Below are positions 24,101-33,110 of a stretch of 39,134 nucleotides of DNA, piece by piece. The notes beneath the pieces were generated by a model that did not search any database, was not told the DNA's origin, and saw nothing but the letters and a program-made list of their open reading frames with translations. Position 1 is the first letter of the stretch. Each line of letters begins with the position of its first letter. This DNA is from an uncultured Erysipelotrichaceae bacterium (GTDB lineage Bacteria; Bacillota_I; Bacilli_A; Erysipelotrichales; Coprobacillaceae): NCBI GenBank assembly GCA_900538465.1, contig UPXV01000026.1:1-39134 (forward strand), read 5' to 3'. A program made the translations under genes and the position numbers.

Positions 24101-25117
24101 TTAGTTATTGATTAATTTATCTTCATCAGACCAGCTGTATAATTTTCTGATTTCTTTACCAACTTTTTCAGATTCATGTTCAACAGCTTTTTTACGCATT
24201 GCTCTAAAGTGAGCTTGTCCACCAGCTTCAGACATATCTAATAAGAAGTCCTTAGCAAATGTTCCATCTTGAATATCAGATAAGATTTTCTTCATAGCTT
24301 TCTTTGTATCTTCAGTAATAATCTTTGGTCCAGTAATATAATCACCATATTCAGCTGTATTAGAGATAGAATATCTCATACCTTCAAATCCTGATTGATA
24401 GATTAAATCAACGATTAATTTCATTTCATGGATACATTCAAAATAAGCATTTCTTTCATCATATCCAGCTTCAACTAATGTTTCAAAACCAGCTTGCATT
24501 AAAGCACAAATCCCACCACATAAAACAGCTTGTTCACCAAATAAGTCTGTTTCAGTTTCAGTTCTAAATGTTGTTTCCAACACACCAGCTCTTGCCCCAC
24601 CAATTCCTAATGAATAAGCCAAAGCAATATCTTGAGCTCTACCAGTGGCATCTTGTTCAACTGCCACTAAGCAAGGAACACCTTTTCCAACTTGATATTC
24701 ACTACGTACTGTATGTCCTGGTCCTTTTGGAGCAACCATAGTGACATCTACATTCTTAGGTGGAACGATTTGTCCAAAGTGAATATTGAAACCATGGGCA
24801 AACATTAACATGTTTCCTTCTTCCAAGTTTGGTTCAATTGATTCTTTGTATAATTTTGCTTGTAATTCATCATTGATTAAGATCATGATGATGTCTGCTT
24901 TTTTAGCAGCTTCAGCGGAAGTATAAACTTCAAATCCTTGAGCTTCTGCCTTTGCCCAAGATTTAGAACCTTCATATAATCCAATAATAACATTAACCCC
25001 AGATTCTTTTAAGTTTAATGCGTGAGCATGTCCTTGAGAACCATACCCAATGATTGCAACAGTCTTTCCATCTAATAAAGATAAATCACAATCAGATTCA
25101 TAATAAATTTTTGCCAT
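24101..25117 (-). CDS. ilvC: Ketol-acid reductoisomerase (class I)
   Basis: The 338-residue class I enzyme isomerises and reduces acetolactate to dihydroxyisovalerate. The Rossmann motif IGYGSQGHAHALNLKESG (23-40) is followed by a cofactor-specificity loop, GLYEGSKSW (46-54). The knotted C-terminal domain has the metal ligands in DLFGEQAVLCGG and the EC-I-H-EMKLIVDLI helix. It ends with SEKVGKEIRKLYSW. The acidic E49 in the loop where NADPH enzymes usually have arginine or lysine is notable. It follows ilvN by 20 nt. Confidence 0.97.
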   Translation of the reverse strand: MAKIYYESDCDLSLLDGKTVAIIGYGSQGHAHALNLKESGVNVIIGLYEGSKSWAKAEAQGFEVYTSAEAAKKADIIMILINDELQAKLYKESIEPNLEEGNMLMFAHGFNIHFGQIVPPKNVDVTMVAPKGPGHTVRSEYQVGKGVPCLVAVEQDATGRAQDIALAYSLGIGGARAGVLETTFRTETETDLFGEQAVLCGGICALMQAGFETLVEAGYDERNAYFECIHEMKLIVDLIYQSGFEGMRYSISNTAEYGDYITGPKIITEDTKKAMKKILSDIQDGTFAKDFLLDMSEAGGQAHFRAMRKKAVEHESEKVGKEIRKLYSWSDEDKLINN

Positions 25118-25137
25118 TTTTTTGACCCCCTATTTTT

Positions 25138-25641
25138 TTATTCTTCTTTTATATCAAAATCACTAAGACCTCTTGCAATACCAGCTAACCCAGTACGTAC
25201 GATCTCAACGATATTGAAACCATCTAACATGGCTAATAAGCCATCTACTTTTCCATGATCACCAGTCACTTCAATAACCATTGAATTTGGTGATACATCG
25301 ACAATCTTTGCTCTAAAAATATCAACAATTGAAACAATATCAGCTCTTGTTGTATGATCAGCTTCTACTTTCACCATCACAAGTTCACGATAAACAGATG
25401 ATGAACGAGGTAAAGCAAAGATTTCAATTACATCTTCCAACTTTCTTAATTGTTTTTCAATTTGTTCAAGAATCAATTGATCACCATGAGCAACCACAGT
25501 CATTCTCGAAATTCCTTCACTATTTGTTGGACCAACTGTTAAACTATCAATGTTGTAACCTCGTCGTGCAAATAATCCACTGACACGTGTGAGAACTCCT
25601 GAACTGTTATGAACAAGAATCGATAAAATGAGTTCTTCCAT
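25138..25641 (-). CDS. ilvN: Acetolactate synthase small (regulatory) subunit
   Basis: The 167-residue subunit has an N-terminal ACT domain (LSILVHNSSGVLTRVSGLFARRGYNIDSLTVGP, 4-37), which binds valine for feedback inhibition, and the C-terminal IlvN domain (about 80-160) with VEVTGDHGKVDGLL-type strand. It activates and regulates IlvB. It starts 3 nt after the leuA stop. Its catalytic partner ilvB is at the far end of the operon, about 6 kb away. Confidence 0.95.
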   Translation of the reverse strand: MEELILSILVHNSSGVLTRVSGLFARRGYNIDSLTVGPTNSEGISRMTVVAHGDQLILEQIEKQLRKLEDVIEIFALPRSSSVYRELVMVKVEADHTTRADIVSIVDIFRAKIVDVSPNSMVIEVTGDHGKVDGLLAMLDGFNIVEIVRTGLAGIARGLSDFDIKEE

Positions 25642-25644
25642 AGC

Positions 25645-27330
25645 TTATCCTTCTTTCTTTATAATTTTATGAATACGATTCATAGCTGAAATCATCGCTT
25701 TAATGGTTGCTGTTGTGATATTTGCATGAACTCCTACACCATATTCACAAACCGAACTTCCTTTTGGTCTTAATTGCACATAGGCAGCTGCTTTTGCAGA
25801 AGACCCAGATGTTAAAGCATGTTCACTATAATCTAACAAATGAGTATATAAGAATTCATCAGAAGAGTTCAAAGCATTCTTAACAGCATCAATTGGTCCA
25901 TTTCCATATCCAACCAATGTCTTGATTTCACCATGATCTTCAATAGTCACTTCCGCTCTTCTTTCAAATTCACTATCATCATCACTTAAATCAATTAATC
26001 TTTGTTTAATAAACTTATATGGTGTTTCAATATCAATATATTCTTTCTTGAAAGTATCATATATTCTTTCTGGTGAAACTTCACCTTCTGTTTCACTAAT
26101 ATTTTGAATTGATTTTGCAAAATCAGCTTGTAATGCTTTAGGTAAATGATAACCAAAGACAGTATCCATTACAAAGGCAACACCACCTTTACCTGATTGA
26201 GAATTAATACGAACAATTGGTTCATATTGACGATTCAAATCAGCTGGATCAATAGGTAAATAAGGAACTTCCCAAACGTCTTGACCTCTTTGTTGATAAG
26301 CATGCATTCCTTTATTAATAGCATCTTGATGACTACCAGAGAATGCTGTAAAGACAAGTTGACCTGCATATGGATGACGTGGTGGAACTTCCATCTTTGT
26401 ACATTTTTCATAAATAGCTTTAATTTGATTCATTTGACCCAGTTCAAGTTTTGGATCAATACCATGCGTAAACATATTAAGTGCCAATGTAATAATATCC
26501 ACATTACCTGTTCTTTCACCATTACCAAATAAAGTTCCTTCCACTCTATCAGCACCAGCTAGTAATGCCAATTCTGTCGTTGCTACACCACAACCTCTAT
26601 CATTATGAGGATGAACACTGACAATGACACGATTTCTATCTTTAAAGTTTCTACACATCCATTCAATTTGATCTGCATAAACATTTGGTGTATCCATTTC
26701 AACAGTTGAAGGCAAATTGATAATAACTTTATTTTCTGGAGTTGCTCCCCAAGTATCCATCACAGCTTCACAAACGTCTAATGCATAATCTACTTCTGTT
26801 CCTGTAAAACTTTCTGGTGAATATTCAAGAATAACTTTTCCCTCAAATTCTTGAGATAATTCTTTGACTAACTTTGTTCCATCAACTGCAATTTGTTTAA
26901 TCTCTTCTTTGCTTTTTTGGAAAACAACATCTCTTTGAAGAATAGATGTTGAATTGTAAATATGCACAATTGCTTTATCTAATCCTTTTAATGATTCAAA
27001 AGTTCTTCTAATCAAATGTTCTCTTGCTTGAGTTAAAACCTGAACAGTAACATCATCTGGTATCAAATGTTCATCAATTAATAATCTTAAAAAATCATAT
27101 TCAATTTGTGATGAAGAAGGAAAACCAACTTCTATTTCTTTAAATCCCAAATCAACTAACAATTGAAACATTTCTACCTTTTCTTCAATTTTCATTGGTG
27201 TAATTAATGCTTGATTCCCATCACGTAAGTCTACTGAACACCAAGTCGGTGCCTTTTCAATTTCATGGTCAGGCCATGTACGATCTTTCAATTTAATCGT
27301 TTCAAATTTCTTATACTTTTTATAATTCAT
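25645..27330 (-). CDS. leuA: 2-isopropylmalate synthase, long LeuA2 type
   Basis: The 561-residue enzyme makes the first committed step of leucine synthesis from acetyl-CoA and 2-oxoisovalerate. The HMGL-like barrel begins with WCSVDLRDGNQAL (metal aspartate after R-D), contains VHPHNDRGCGVATTELALLAGADRVEGTLFGNGERTGN (catalytic H-x-H and GNGERTGN), and is followed by the LeuA dimer/regulatory domain (about 430-561) with GYGNGPIDAV, which mediates leucine feedback. The PDH-like length and KFETIKLKDRTWPD start show the long LeuA2 form. The frame extends upstream to 27375 but the SD AGGAGGT at 27337-27343 fits the ATG at 27330. First gene of the T-box operon. Confidence 0.95.
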   Translation of the reverse strand: MNYKKYKKFETIKLKDRTWPDHEIEKAPTWCSVDLRDGNQALITPMKIEEKVEMFQLLVDLGFKEIEVGFPSSSQIEYDFLRLLIDEHLIPDDVTVQVLTQAREHLIRRTFESLKGLDKAIVHIYNSTSILQRDVVFQKSKEEIKQIAVDGTKLVKELSQEFEGKVILEYSPESFTGTEVDYALDVCEAVMDTWGATPENKVIINLPSTVEMDTPNVYADQIEWMCRNFKDRNRVIVSVHPHNDRGCGVATTELALLAGADRVEGTLFGNGERTGNVDIITLALNMFTHGIDPKLELGQMNQIKAIYEKCTKMEVPPRHPYAGQLVFTAFSGSHQDAINKGMHAYQQRGQDVWEVPYLPIDPADLNRQYEPIVRINSQSGKGGVAFVMDTVFGYHLPKALQADFAKSIQNISETEGEVSPERIYDTFKKEYIDIETPYKFIKQRLIDLSDDDSEFERRAEVTIEDHGEIKTLVGYGNGPIDAVKNALNSSDEFLYTHLLDYSEHALTSGSSAKAAAYVQLRPKGSSVCEYGVGVHANITTATIKAMISAMNRIHKIIKKEG

Positions 27331-27356
27331 GATTCTACCTCCTATCCCTATATAAT

Positions 27357-27660
27357 AAAAAATCTCGTTCCTCATTATGAAAACAAATTCATAACAGAGG
27401 ACGAGAGTTAATCACTTCGTGGTTCCACCTCATATTTATTATTGCCTCACGACAATAACCTTATCAAGTACGCTTTTTCAAGTTCATACTCTAGCGTGAT
27501 AACGGTCGCAAGTTCCGTAGCAGCTTACTCCTAAAGTTTCAGTGCTCCACTCAAGGATGAGTTCACTAATGAAATCATGACTCTTTACACCATCCAGAGC
27601 CTCTCTATGCTTCCTTCATTACCTACTATTTCCTATCTTTGTATTTCCTATAGGGTTGTT
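27357..27660 (-). ncRNA. T-box leader of the leu/ilv operon, Leu (CUC) specifier
   Basis: On the minus strand the leader has, in order, an AGTAGG-type stem I base (near 27626), GGTG of the stem I loop, a specifier region GAA-CTC-ATCC with the leucine codon CTC at 27559-27561, the T-box core AGGTGGAACCACG at 27418-27430, and a terminator whose stem CTCGTCCTC with GAGGAACGAG ends in a T run at 27357-27362. Uncharged tRNA-Leu would bind and favour the antiterminator. The whole structure lies between the promoter at 27667-27695 and leuA. Confidence 0.93.
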
Positions 27661-27666
27661 GCATAT

Positions 27667-27695
27667 ATGATATACCTTTTCCAATTTTTAGTCAA
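27667..27695 (-). promoter_or_regulatory. Promoter of the T-box/leu-ilv operon
   Basis: On the minus strand TTGACT (27690-27695) and TATCAT (27667-27672) are 17 bp apart, immediately upstream of the T-box leader. Confidence 0.75.
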
Positions 27696-27857
27696 CCATA
27701 TTTTCATAATTTTGTTTGTGAATTTTTAGTTTTAGAAAATTTCATATAACAATTTTCGTCTTTATCAAAATTTACATTATTTTTTAAGAACAAAGATATA
27801 ATTTCAAAACAAAATCATTTCCCTACAATCAACATTTATTCCAATTGATATCTTTTA
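27696..27857. other. AT-rich intergenic stretch
   Basis: Very AT-rich sequence between the leu/ilv promoter and the permease remnant. I see no gene, promoter pair or strong hairpin in it. Confidence 0.5.
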
Positions 27858-27992
27858 TCAATTCCTAAAAATCTTTTCTGGATTGATTTGTTTTAGCACC
27901 AAAATAGAAAGAATAAGAGAACTTAACATCGTTATACTTAATACGATTCCCATATTTTCAAGAATCAGAGCAAAGTCTAAAACATCAAAATA
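27858..27992 (-). pseudogene. C-terminal remnant of an FtsX-like ABC permease
   Basis: A 44-codon open stretch bounded by a stop codon upstream reads YFDVLDFALILENMG, then a hydrophobic helix (about 15 to 33), then LKQINPEKIFRN and a stop. A last membrane helix followed by NP-x-K-x-x-R-x at the very C-terminus is typical of FtsX/MacB-type permeases. There is no start codon or SD. It lies in the same orientation 55 nt after the end of an anchored extracellular-domain protein (28048-28860), so the two may be ends of one gene that lost its middle. Confidence 0.5.
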
Positions 27993-28047
27993 TCATTCAC
28001 TTACAAAGCTATGTTTTAATCACTTTATTATATTGTATAAACTACAA

Positions 28048-28860
28048 CTAAAGTTTTATATGTTCTTTAATATACTGATTATAATTATAAAGAATGGTAT
28101 TATTTTCAATCGCTTTATATTGTTGTTTTTCTTGTGTTTTTTGACTCATAATATGATAAGCATCTTGAATAGGCTTTCCTTGATAGACAAACATATAAGA
28201 ATCATCATCACTTTGCAATATTGCATGATCAATATCTGGTGAATTTATATTTGTTTTTGGTGGTACGATTTTTATAATAGCATTCACATTTTTAACTTCA
28301 TTAATAAACTTTTCCGCAATGTTTTTATCATCACATACCATAATAAAATAAAGTGGTATAGATTTTTCTTCAAATAATTGTGTTATATCTTGATGTTCAG
28401 AGATTTTAAATTGCTTTGGATACATTTTATCATAGTTTTCATAAATTTGTTGATCACCATTAGGGTATCCTTCTTCTATTAAAGTATCAGGTAAAAAAGG
28501 ATCATAAGCATTTCTTAAAGATATATAAATATTTTCATTACCTAATTTTTGTTTTAAATCTTTTTCATATTGATTTATGTATATATATTGAAGTTGTGAA
28601 AAGAATTGTAATTGATCATTGATTATAAAATCCTGATTCACATTTGTAGGTGTTATTTTCCAATGATTTACTTTATAAAAACGAGTACTCTTGTCATCAG
28701 AATATCCATTATCTTTTGCAATTTGACATTTTCCAAAAAAGTTATCAATTGTTTTTTGATATGTATATGGAAAAGTTTGTTGTTGAAAGAAATAGGCAAT
28801 ACAACTTATACAAATCAATGCGAAACAAAATAATAAAGAACCTTTTAATAATTTTTTCAT
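28048..28860 (-). CDS. Membrane-anchored extracytoplasmic protein, possibly the N-part of a broken permease
   Basis: The 270-residue protein has a lysine-rich start, one hydrophobic segment (about 8-28) and then a polar, tyrosine- and asparagine-rich domain outside the membrane. I recognise no enzymatic motif. Cysteines within the hydrophobic segment do not form a convincing lipobox. The arrangement of an N-terminal helix and an extracytoplasmic domain is that of the first half of DUF1430/FtsX-type ABC permeases, and a matching C-terminal piece lies downstream (27858-27992). The start is supported by the SD GAGGAGGA 9 nt upstream. It could equally be an intact stand-alone anchored protein; no adjacent ABC ATPase is present. 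Confidence 0.5.
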   Translation of the reverse strand: MKKLLKGSLLFCFALICISCIAYFFQQQTFPYTYQKTIDNFFGKCQIAKDNGYSDDKSTRFYKVNHWKITPTNVNQDFIINDQLQFFSQLQYIYINQYEKDLKQKLGNENIYISLRNAYDPFLPDTLIEEGYPNGDQQIYENYDKMYPKQFKISEHQDITQLFEEKSIPLYFIMVCDDKNIAEKFINEVKNVNAIIKIVPPKTNINSPDIDHAILQSDDDSYMFVYQGKPIQDAYHIMSQKTQEKQQYKAIENNTILYNYNQYIKEHIKL

Positions 28861-28939
28861 ATAAACATTTCCTCCTCTATCTACTACTTATATCATATAA
28901 CAATCATAACTAGAAATTATTAAGAATTACTTAATATAG

Positions 28940-28965
28940 AAAAAAAAGAAAGGTTTCCCTTTCTT
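28940..28965 (-). terminator. Terminator of murF-ddl
   Basis: A perfect 8-bp stem, AAGAAAGG with CCTTTCTT, 4-nt loop, followed on the minus strand by eight T. It overlaps the ddl stop codon. Confidence 0.9.
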
Positions 28966-29998
28966 ATTTATCAAATGCCAATTCAATTAATCGATCAATT
29001 AAATCACTATAACTGATTCCATAGTCAGCCATTAATTGAGGATACATAGAAATCTTCGTAAATCCAGGCATTGTATTAATTTCATTTAAATAAACTTTTT
29101 GAGTTTTTTTATCTAAGAAGAAATCCACACGTGATAAACCATGTCCATCAATAGCTTTAAAGACCTTTAAAGCATAACCTCTAATTTCTTCTTGAATACT
29201 TTCATCTACTAATGCTGGAATACATGTTTTACTTTCTTCATCTTCATATTTAGATTCAAAAGTATAGAATTCACCATGAGGCATAATTTGTCCTACACGC
29301 GAAACAATTGGATCATCATTTCCTAAAACAGCAGTTTCTAATTCAATACAATCTACACATTCTTCAATCACAATATGACTATCATATTTTGCTGTTTCAT
29401 TTAATTTATCATAGAAATCTTCTTCTTTATCCACTCTATAACATCCAACGCTTGATCCAGAACGACTGGCTTTCATAAAGCATGGAAAGCCCATTTTATC
29501 TTTAACTGCTTGAATAATATCTGTAGATTCATTAAATTCATGATCAACAACAACTAATGTTCCATCATATCTTTTTTTCACATATAATGATTGGACTTGA
29601 GGAATCCCAACAGTTTCTAATATCTTCTTTGTATAAATTTTATCCATTGCAACACTTGAACCCATTGTTCTACATCCAACATAAGGAACTTTTGCAAGTT
29701 CAAATAATCCTTGAATTGTTCCATCTTCACCATATTGCCCATGAAGAACAGGGAAAACAACATCCTGTTGTTTTAATAATCCATAGATATCTTCAATAGG
29801 TAAAGCATTATCAAGCCAAGTTTCTTTAGCTAAATCTTCTTGATTCTTATCTAATAAATACCAAACACCATCTTGATCAATACCTGCAACTGTTAAATCA
29901 TATTTATCTTTATGAATATTTTTTAATACTGACGTACATGACATTCTTGAAATAATATGTTCTGTTGATTGTCCACCACAAATCACTAATAATTTCAT
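28964..29998 (-). CDS. ddl: D-alanine--D-alanine ligase
   Basis: The 344-residue ATP-grasp ligase joins two D-alanines for peptidoglycan. The N-terminal GGQSTEHIISRMS (8-20) is the family GG-x-S-x-EH-x-IS signature; the ATP-grasp core has FPCFMKASRSGSSVGCYRV; the metal ligands are in LSRVDFFLD and VYLNEINTMPGFT. The FESKYEDEES segment corresponds to the omega-loop. Nothing suggests a D-Lac or D-Ser specialised ligase, although specificity cannot be read with certainty. It starts 4 nt after the murF stop, and MurF uses its dipeptide product. Confidence 0.95.
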   Translation of the reverse strand: MKLLVICGGQSTEHIISRMSCTSVLKNIHKDKYDLTVAGIDQDGVWYLLDKNQEDLAKETWLDNALPIEDIYGLLKQQDVVFPVLHGQYGEDGTIQGLFELAKVPYVGCRTMGSSVAMDKIYTKKILETVGIPQVQSLYVKKRYDGTLVVVDHEFNESTDIIQAVKDKMGFPCFMKASRSGSSVGCYRVDKEEDFYDKLNETAKYDSHIVIEECVDCIELETAVLGNDDPIVSRVGQIMPHGEFYTFESKYEDEESKTCIPALVDESIQEEIRGYALKVFKAIDGHGLSRVDFFLDKKTQKVYLNEINTMPGFTKISMYPQLMADYGISYSDLIDRLIELAFDK

Positions 29999-30002
29999 CT
30001 TT

Positions 30003-31352
30003 TTATTTTCTCTCCTTTAAATGTTCAACAACTTTTTTTAAATGCATTCCATTAGATCCTTTAATCAAAATAACATCCTCTGGTTCTAATAATTCATCTA
30101 AATAATCATTAATCTCTTGATTACTTTCGAAATGATAAGCATTCTTTAACCCTAATGTTTGAGCAATATCCACTATATATTCACTTGCTTTACCAACACA
30201 TAAAAGTTCATCAATTTCTTTTTCTACAATATACTTACCAACTTCTTCATGAAGACTTTTTTCAAATTCTCCTAATTCTAACATATCTGCCAGTACAGCA
30301 ATTTTTCTATTTTTATATTGTGATAAAACATCAATACTTGATTTCATAGAATCTAAATTTGCATTATATGTTCCATCAATAATTTTAATATGATCTTTTA
30401 ATTCAAGAATATCCATACGATTCTTTGTTAATTCAAAATGTTCAACACCCTCAATACATAAATTCATATCAATCCCTAATGTTAATCCAATGCCAATTGC
30501 AATTAAGGCATTATATACAAAATGAATACCTGATACAGGAACATGAACATGATAAGTCTTTCCTTGATAATCAACATCAAAATAAGATTCTTCTAACTGT
30601 AAATCAACATGATATGCTTTTAAATCACAATATTCATTTTGACCAACACGCATCAAATGATAATTCTCTTCTTGAATTTGATGAAGCATATCATTATCAT
30701 CATTAATAACCAATGTTCCATCCTTTTTCAATCCATCAACAATTTCCATCTTCGCTTTTAAAATATTCTCACGTGAACCTAACTCTCCAATATGAGCTGT
30801 TCCAACATTTGTAATGGCTGCAACATCTGGTTTCGCAATTGTTGTTAAATGATGAATTTCACCTAAATGATTCATTCCCATCTCTAAAATCATAACTTCT
30901 TCATCTTGATGTCTTAAAATTGTTAAAGGCAAACCAATATGATTATTATAATTTCCTAATGTTTTTAATGTTTTATATTGCGTAGATACAACTGCATAAA
31001 TCATATCCTTTGTACTTGTTTTTCCAACACTTCCAGTAATCCCAACAACCTTAACTGATCGATGTTCTCTTAAATAAGCTGCCATATCACTCATTGCTTT
31101 TAAAGTATCTTCCACTTCAATCACAATCTTACTAGGATATACAACTTTTTTTGATGTGATAATAGCACTGGCCCCTTGCATAAAAGCTTGTTCAATAAAA
31201 TCATGCCCATCATTATTTTCACCAATCAAAGGAATATACATATCCCCTTCTCTAATCTTTCTTGTATCCTGAGTAAATCCTTTAATCTCTTGATTTGGGT
31301 TTCCACTTAATAAATGTCCACCTGTCGCCTCTATAATCTCTTTAACTAACAT
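30003..31352 (-). CDS. murF: UDP-MurNAc-tripeptide--D-Ala-D-Ala ligase
   Basis: The 449-residue Mur ligase adds D-Ala-D-Ala to the UDP-MurNAc-peptide. The three domains are visible: the N-terminal UDP-binding domain with QDTRKIREGDMYIPL, the central ATPase domain with GITGSVGKTST (104-114), LEMGMNHLGEI and ITNVGTAHIGELGSRENI, and a C-terminal Rossmann domain with DGTYNANLDSMKSSIDVL and LADMLELGEFEKSLHEEVG. A promoter with an extended -10 TGTTATAAT (31384-31392) precedes it. It forms a two-gene unit with ddl, a common pairing. Confidence 0.96.
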   Translation of the reverse strand: MLVKEIIEATGGHLLSGNPNQEIKGFTQDTRKIREGDMYIPLIGENNDGHDFIEQAFMQGASAIITSKKVVYPSKIVIEVEDTLKAMSDMAAYLREHRSVKVVGITGSVGKTSTKDMIYAVVSTQYKTLKTLGNYNNHIGLPLTILRHQDEEVMILEMGMNHLGEIHHLTTIAKPDVAAITNVGTAHIGELGSRENILKAKMEIVDGLKKDGTLVINDDNDMLHQIQEENYHLMRVGQNEYCDLKAYHVDLQLEESYFDVDYQGKTYHVHVPVSGIHFVYNALIAIGIGLTLGIDMNLCIEGVEHFELTKNRMDILELKDHIKIIDGTYNANLDSMKSSIDVLSQYKNRKIAVLADMLELGEFEKSLHEEVGKYIVEKEIDELLCVGKASEYIVDIAQTLGLKNAYHFESNQEINDYLDELLEPEDVILIKGSNGMHLKKVVEHLKERK

Positions 31353-31383
31353 ATTCTTCCCTCATTATTTAATATATGCACTA

Positions 31384-31392
31384 TTATAACAC
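31384..31392 (-). promoter_or_regulatory. Extended -10 promoter of murF-ddl
   Basis: On the minus strand TGTTATAAT, about 30 bp upstream of the murF start; no good -35. The preceding terminator (31430-31451) separates it from the zinc-ribbon cluster. Confidence 0.55.
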
Positions 31393-31423
31393 AGTTTGTC
31401 TACTTTAAAAGACTATTTTTACT

Positions 31424-31451
31424 AAGAAAAAAAGCTATCTTCATAGCTTTT
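31424..31451 (-). terminator. Terminator of the zinc-ribbon cluster
   Basis: A perfect 9-bp stem (31430-31438 with 31443-31451, loop of four) and seven T on the minus strand. It overlaps the stop codon at 31450. Confidence 0.9.
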
Positions 31452-31803
31452 AAAGTTGATGTTCATTTTTATATTGTTCAATTTCAAAATCTTGAATATC
31501 TTTAGTATGAGAACAATAGTATTTCATTTGATTTTTAGTCTCATCACTTAAAAAATCACTATAATCAATCTTTCCATTATAAATACTATAAAATTGATAA
31601 ACAAGATTCATTCCACCATGTCCTTTGATTGTCTGATGGAATTTTTGAATAACTTCATGATAAGATAATGATGTTTGAACATAAAGATAAATTGTGGGAC
31701 CATTTTGTTTTAAGATACCAATATGCGTTATATCAGAATCGTAAATTTCATACAACCATGATAAAATGGTTTGATAACGTGCTGTCACTAAAACAATAAC
31801 CAT
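31450..31803 (-). CDS. Uncharacterised 117-residue protein
   Basis: I do not recognise this protein. It is soluble, begins with a beta strand (MVIVLVTARYQTILSWLYEIYDSD), and has aromatic-rich alternating strands and helices: THIGILKQNGPTIYLYVQ, a helix SYHEVIQKFHQTI and YQFYSIYNGKIDYSDFL. No signal peptide or metal motif is visible. It starts inside the stop of the zinc-ribbon gene (TAATG overlap), so its translation is coupled to that gene and the two probably work together. Confidence 0.65.
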   Translation of the reverse strand: MVIVLVTARYQTILSWLYEIYDSDITHIGILKQNGPTIYLYVQTSLSYHEVIQKFHQTIKGHGGMNLVYQFYSIYNGKIDYSDFLSDETKNQMKYYCSHTKDIQDFEIEQYKNEHQL

Positions 31804-33083
31804 TAGATATAATTTCCTTGGCTACCTGCAAATAATCTTTGCTGAACTTGTCCATCAAAATCCATAATCACTTTATATTGATTTGCATATCCAGTTGTCG
31901 CTTCAACAACAATTTTATCTCCAACAACATAAACAGTTTGGAATTTCCCACTATATACTTTTGAAATTTTTTGTGTTTTTAAATCATATTTCATAATTAA
32001 CCCTTTACTATCTTGATAAAAAAGATATTGATCAGTTAGATTTAAAAAATTATAAATACTATCAACAATTGTTTTGGTTTCACGACTTGTGACATTATAA
32101 CTCATTAATTGAGATGTTCCAAAATATAACAGTCCATCTTGATATATCAAATTACTTGTTGTTTCACTCAAAAGCTTTTCTTCACCCTTACCATCAATAC
32201 CAATACTATAAATTCCATCACTACTTGTAAAATAAATCTTATCATCTACAACATTGATACAATAAGAATTTCTTTCATTTAATTGTGTTGATTTTTGTGT
32301 TTTTAAATCATAAACATATAAATATTCAGTTCCATTTCCATCCAATTGATAATAAATTTTATCTTCTTTCACAACAACATAATAAACTGCCTGATCAATT
32401 AAAACCTTTTGATCTTTTCCTTCTGTTGAAATAGAACACAATTGATTTTTAGCATTTGTATAATAAATAACATTATTTAAAACATTAATATACTGACACT
32501 TTTCATTAACAATAATTTGTTGACTTTGTAATTGTTTATTCATACTCACAATTGCACCTTGATCGTTAAGCATATATATTTTCTCTTCACTTTGATAAAC
32601 ACCACCATTCATATTGATATTTCCAATATGTGTTGAAAAAGATGTTTGACCTTGAATAACCATTTCTGTTTTAGGAAGTTCTTTGGTTGGTGCATCTTTT
32701 TGATTTGATGATGGAATACCTGGCCCAAATTTCAAATAAATGCCAGAGATAACTGTTAGAACAACCAATATGCTAACTGCGATTATAATCACTTTTTTAT
32801 TGACTTTTTTACTCATTGGAATCTCTTGAAAAGAGATATTTTCTTCTTGGTTAAAAACTTGTTTGTCTTCTTTGGATTTTGACATTTCACCTAAAGGTTC
32901 ATAATAACCTTCTAATTGACTTTTTTGATAATTTGTATGAAGACTCGCTCCACAATGAGAACAAAACTTTGCTGCCGGTACAACAATTTGATGACAAACA
33001 GGACATTTTTCTATTTTCATTCCACAGTGAGGACAATAATTCATATCATCATCAATTTCATTTTGACATCTTGGACAAATCAT
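31803..33083 (-). CDS. Zinc-ribbon membrane protein with extracytoplasmic propeller-like domain
   Basis: The 426-residue protein starts with two zinc ribbons, C3/C6/C17/C20 and C27/C30/C41/C44, then a polar linker, one membrane segment (about 98-117), and from about 140 an extracytoplasmic domain with repeated 40-residue units such as YQSEEKIYMLNDQG, LNNVIYYTNAKNQLCSI, VVKEDKIYYQLDGNG and VVDDKIYFTSSDGIYSI, as in the DUF5050 beta-propeller. The ribbons would be inside, the propeller outside, so it could sense or scaffold across the membrane. It follows the small membrane protein gene by 27 nt and has a good SD (GGAGG). Confidence 0.8.
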   Translation of the reverse strand: MICPRCQNEIDDDMNYCPHCGMKIEKCPVCHQIVVPAAKFCSHCGASLHTNYQKSQLEGYYEPLGEMSKSKEDKQVFNQEENISFQEIPMSKKVNKKVIIIAVSILVVLTVISGIYLKFGPGIPSSNQKDAPTKELPKTEMVIQGQTSFSTHIGNINMNGGVYQSEEKIYMLNDQGAIVSMNKQLQSQQIIVNEKCQYINVLNNVIYYTNAKNQLCSISTEGKDQKVLIDQAVYYVVVKEDKIYYQLDGNGTEYLYVYDLKTQKSTQLNERNSYCINVVDDKIYFTSSDGIYSIGIDGKGEEKLLSETTSNLIYQDGLLYFGTSQLMSYNVTSRETKTIVDSIYNFLNLTDQYLFYQDSKGLIMKYDLKTQKISKVYSGKFQTVYVVGDKIVVEATTGYANQYKVIMDFDGQVQQRLFAGSQGNYI

Positions 33084-33110
33084 AGACTTTCCTCCTCTAC
33101 AAAAAACACT

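Noticed and set aside
27883..28242. Plus-strand open frame of 119 codons
   Set aside because: It lies antisense to the permease remnant and the anchored protein; no SD and low-complexity composition.
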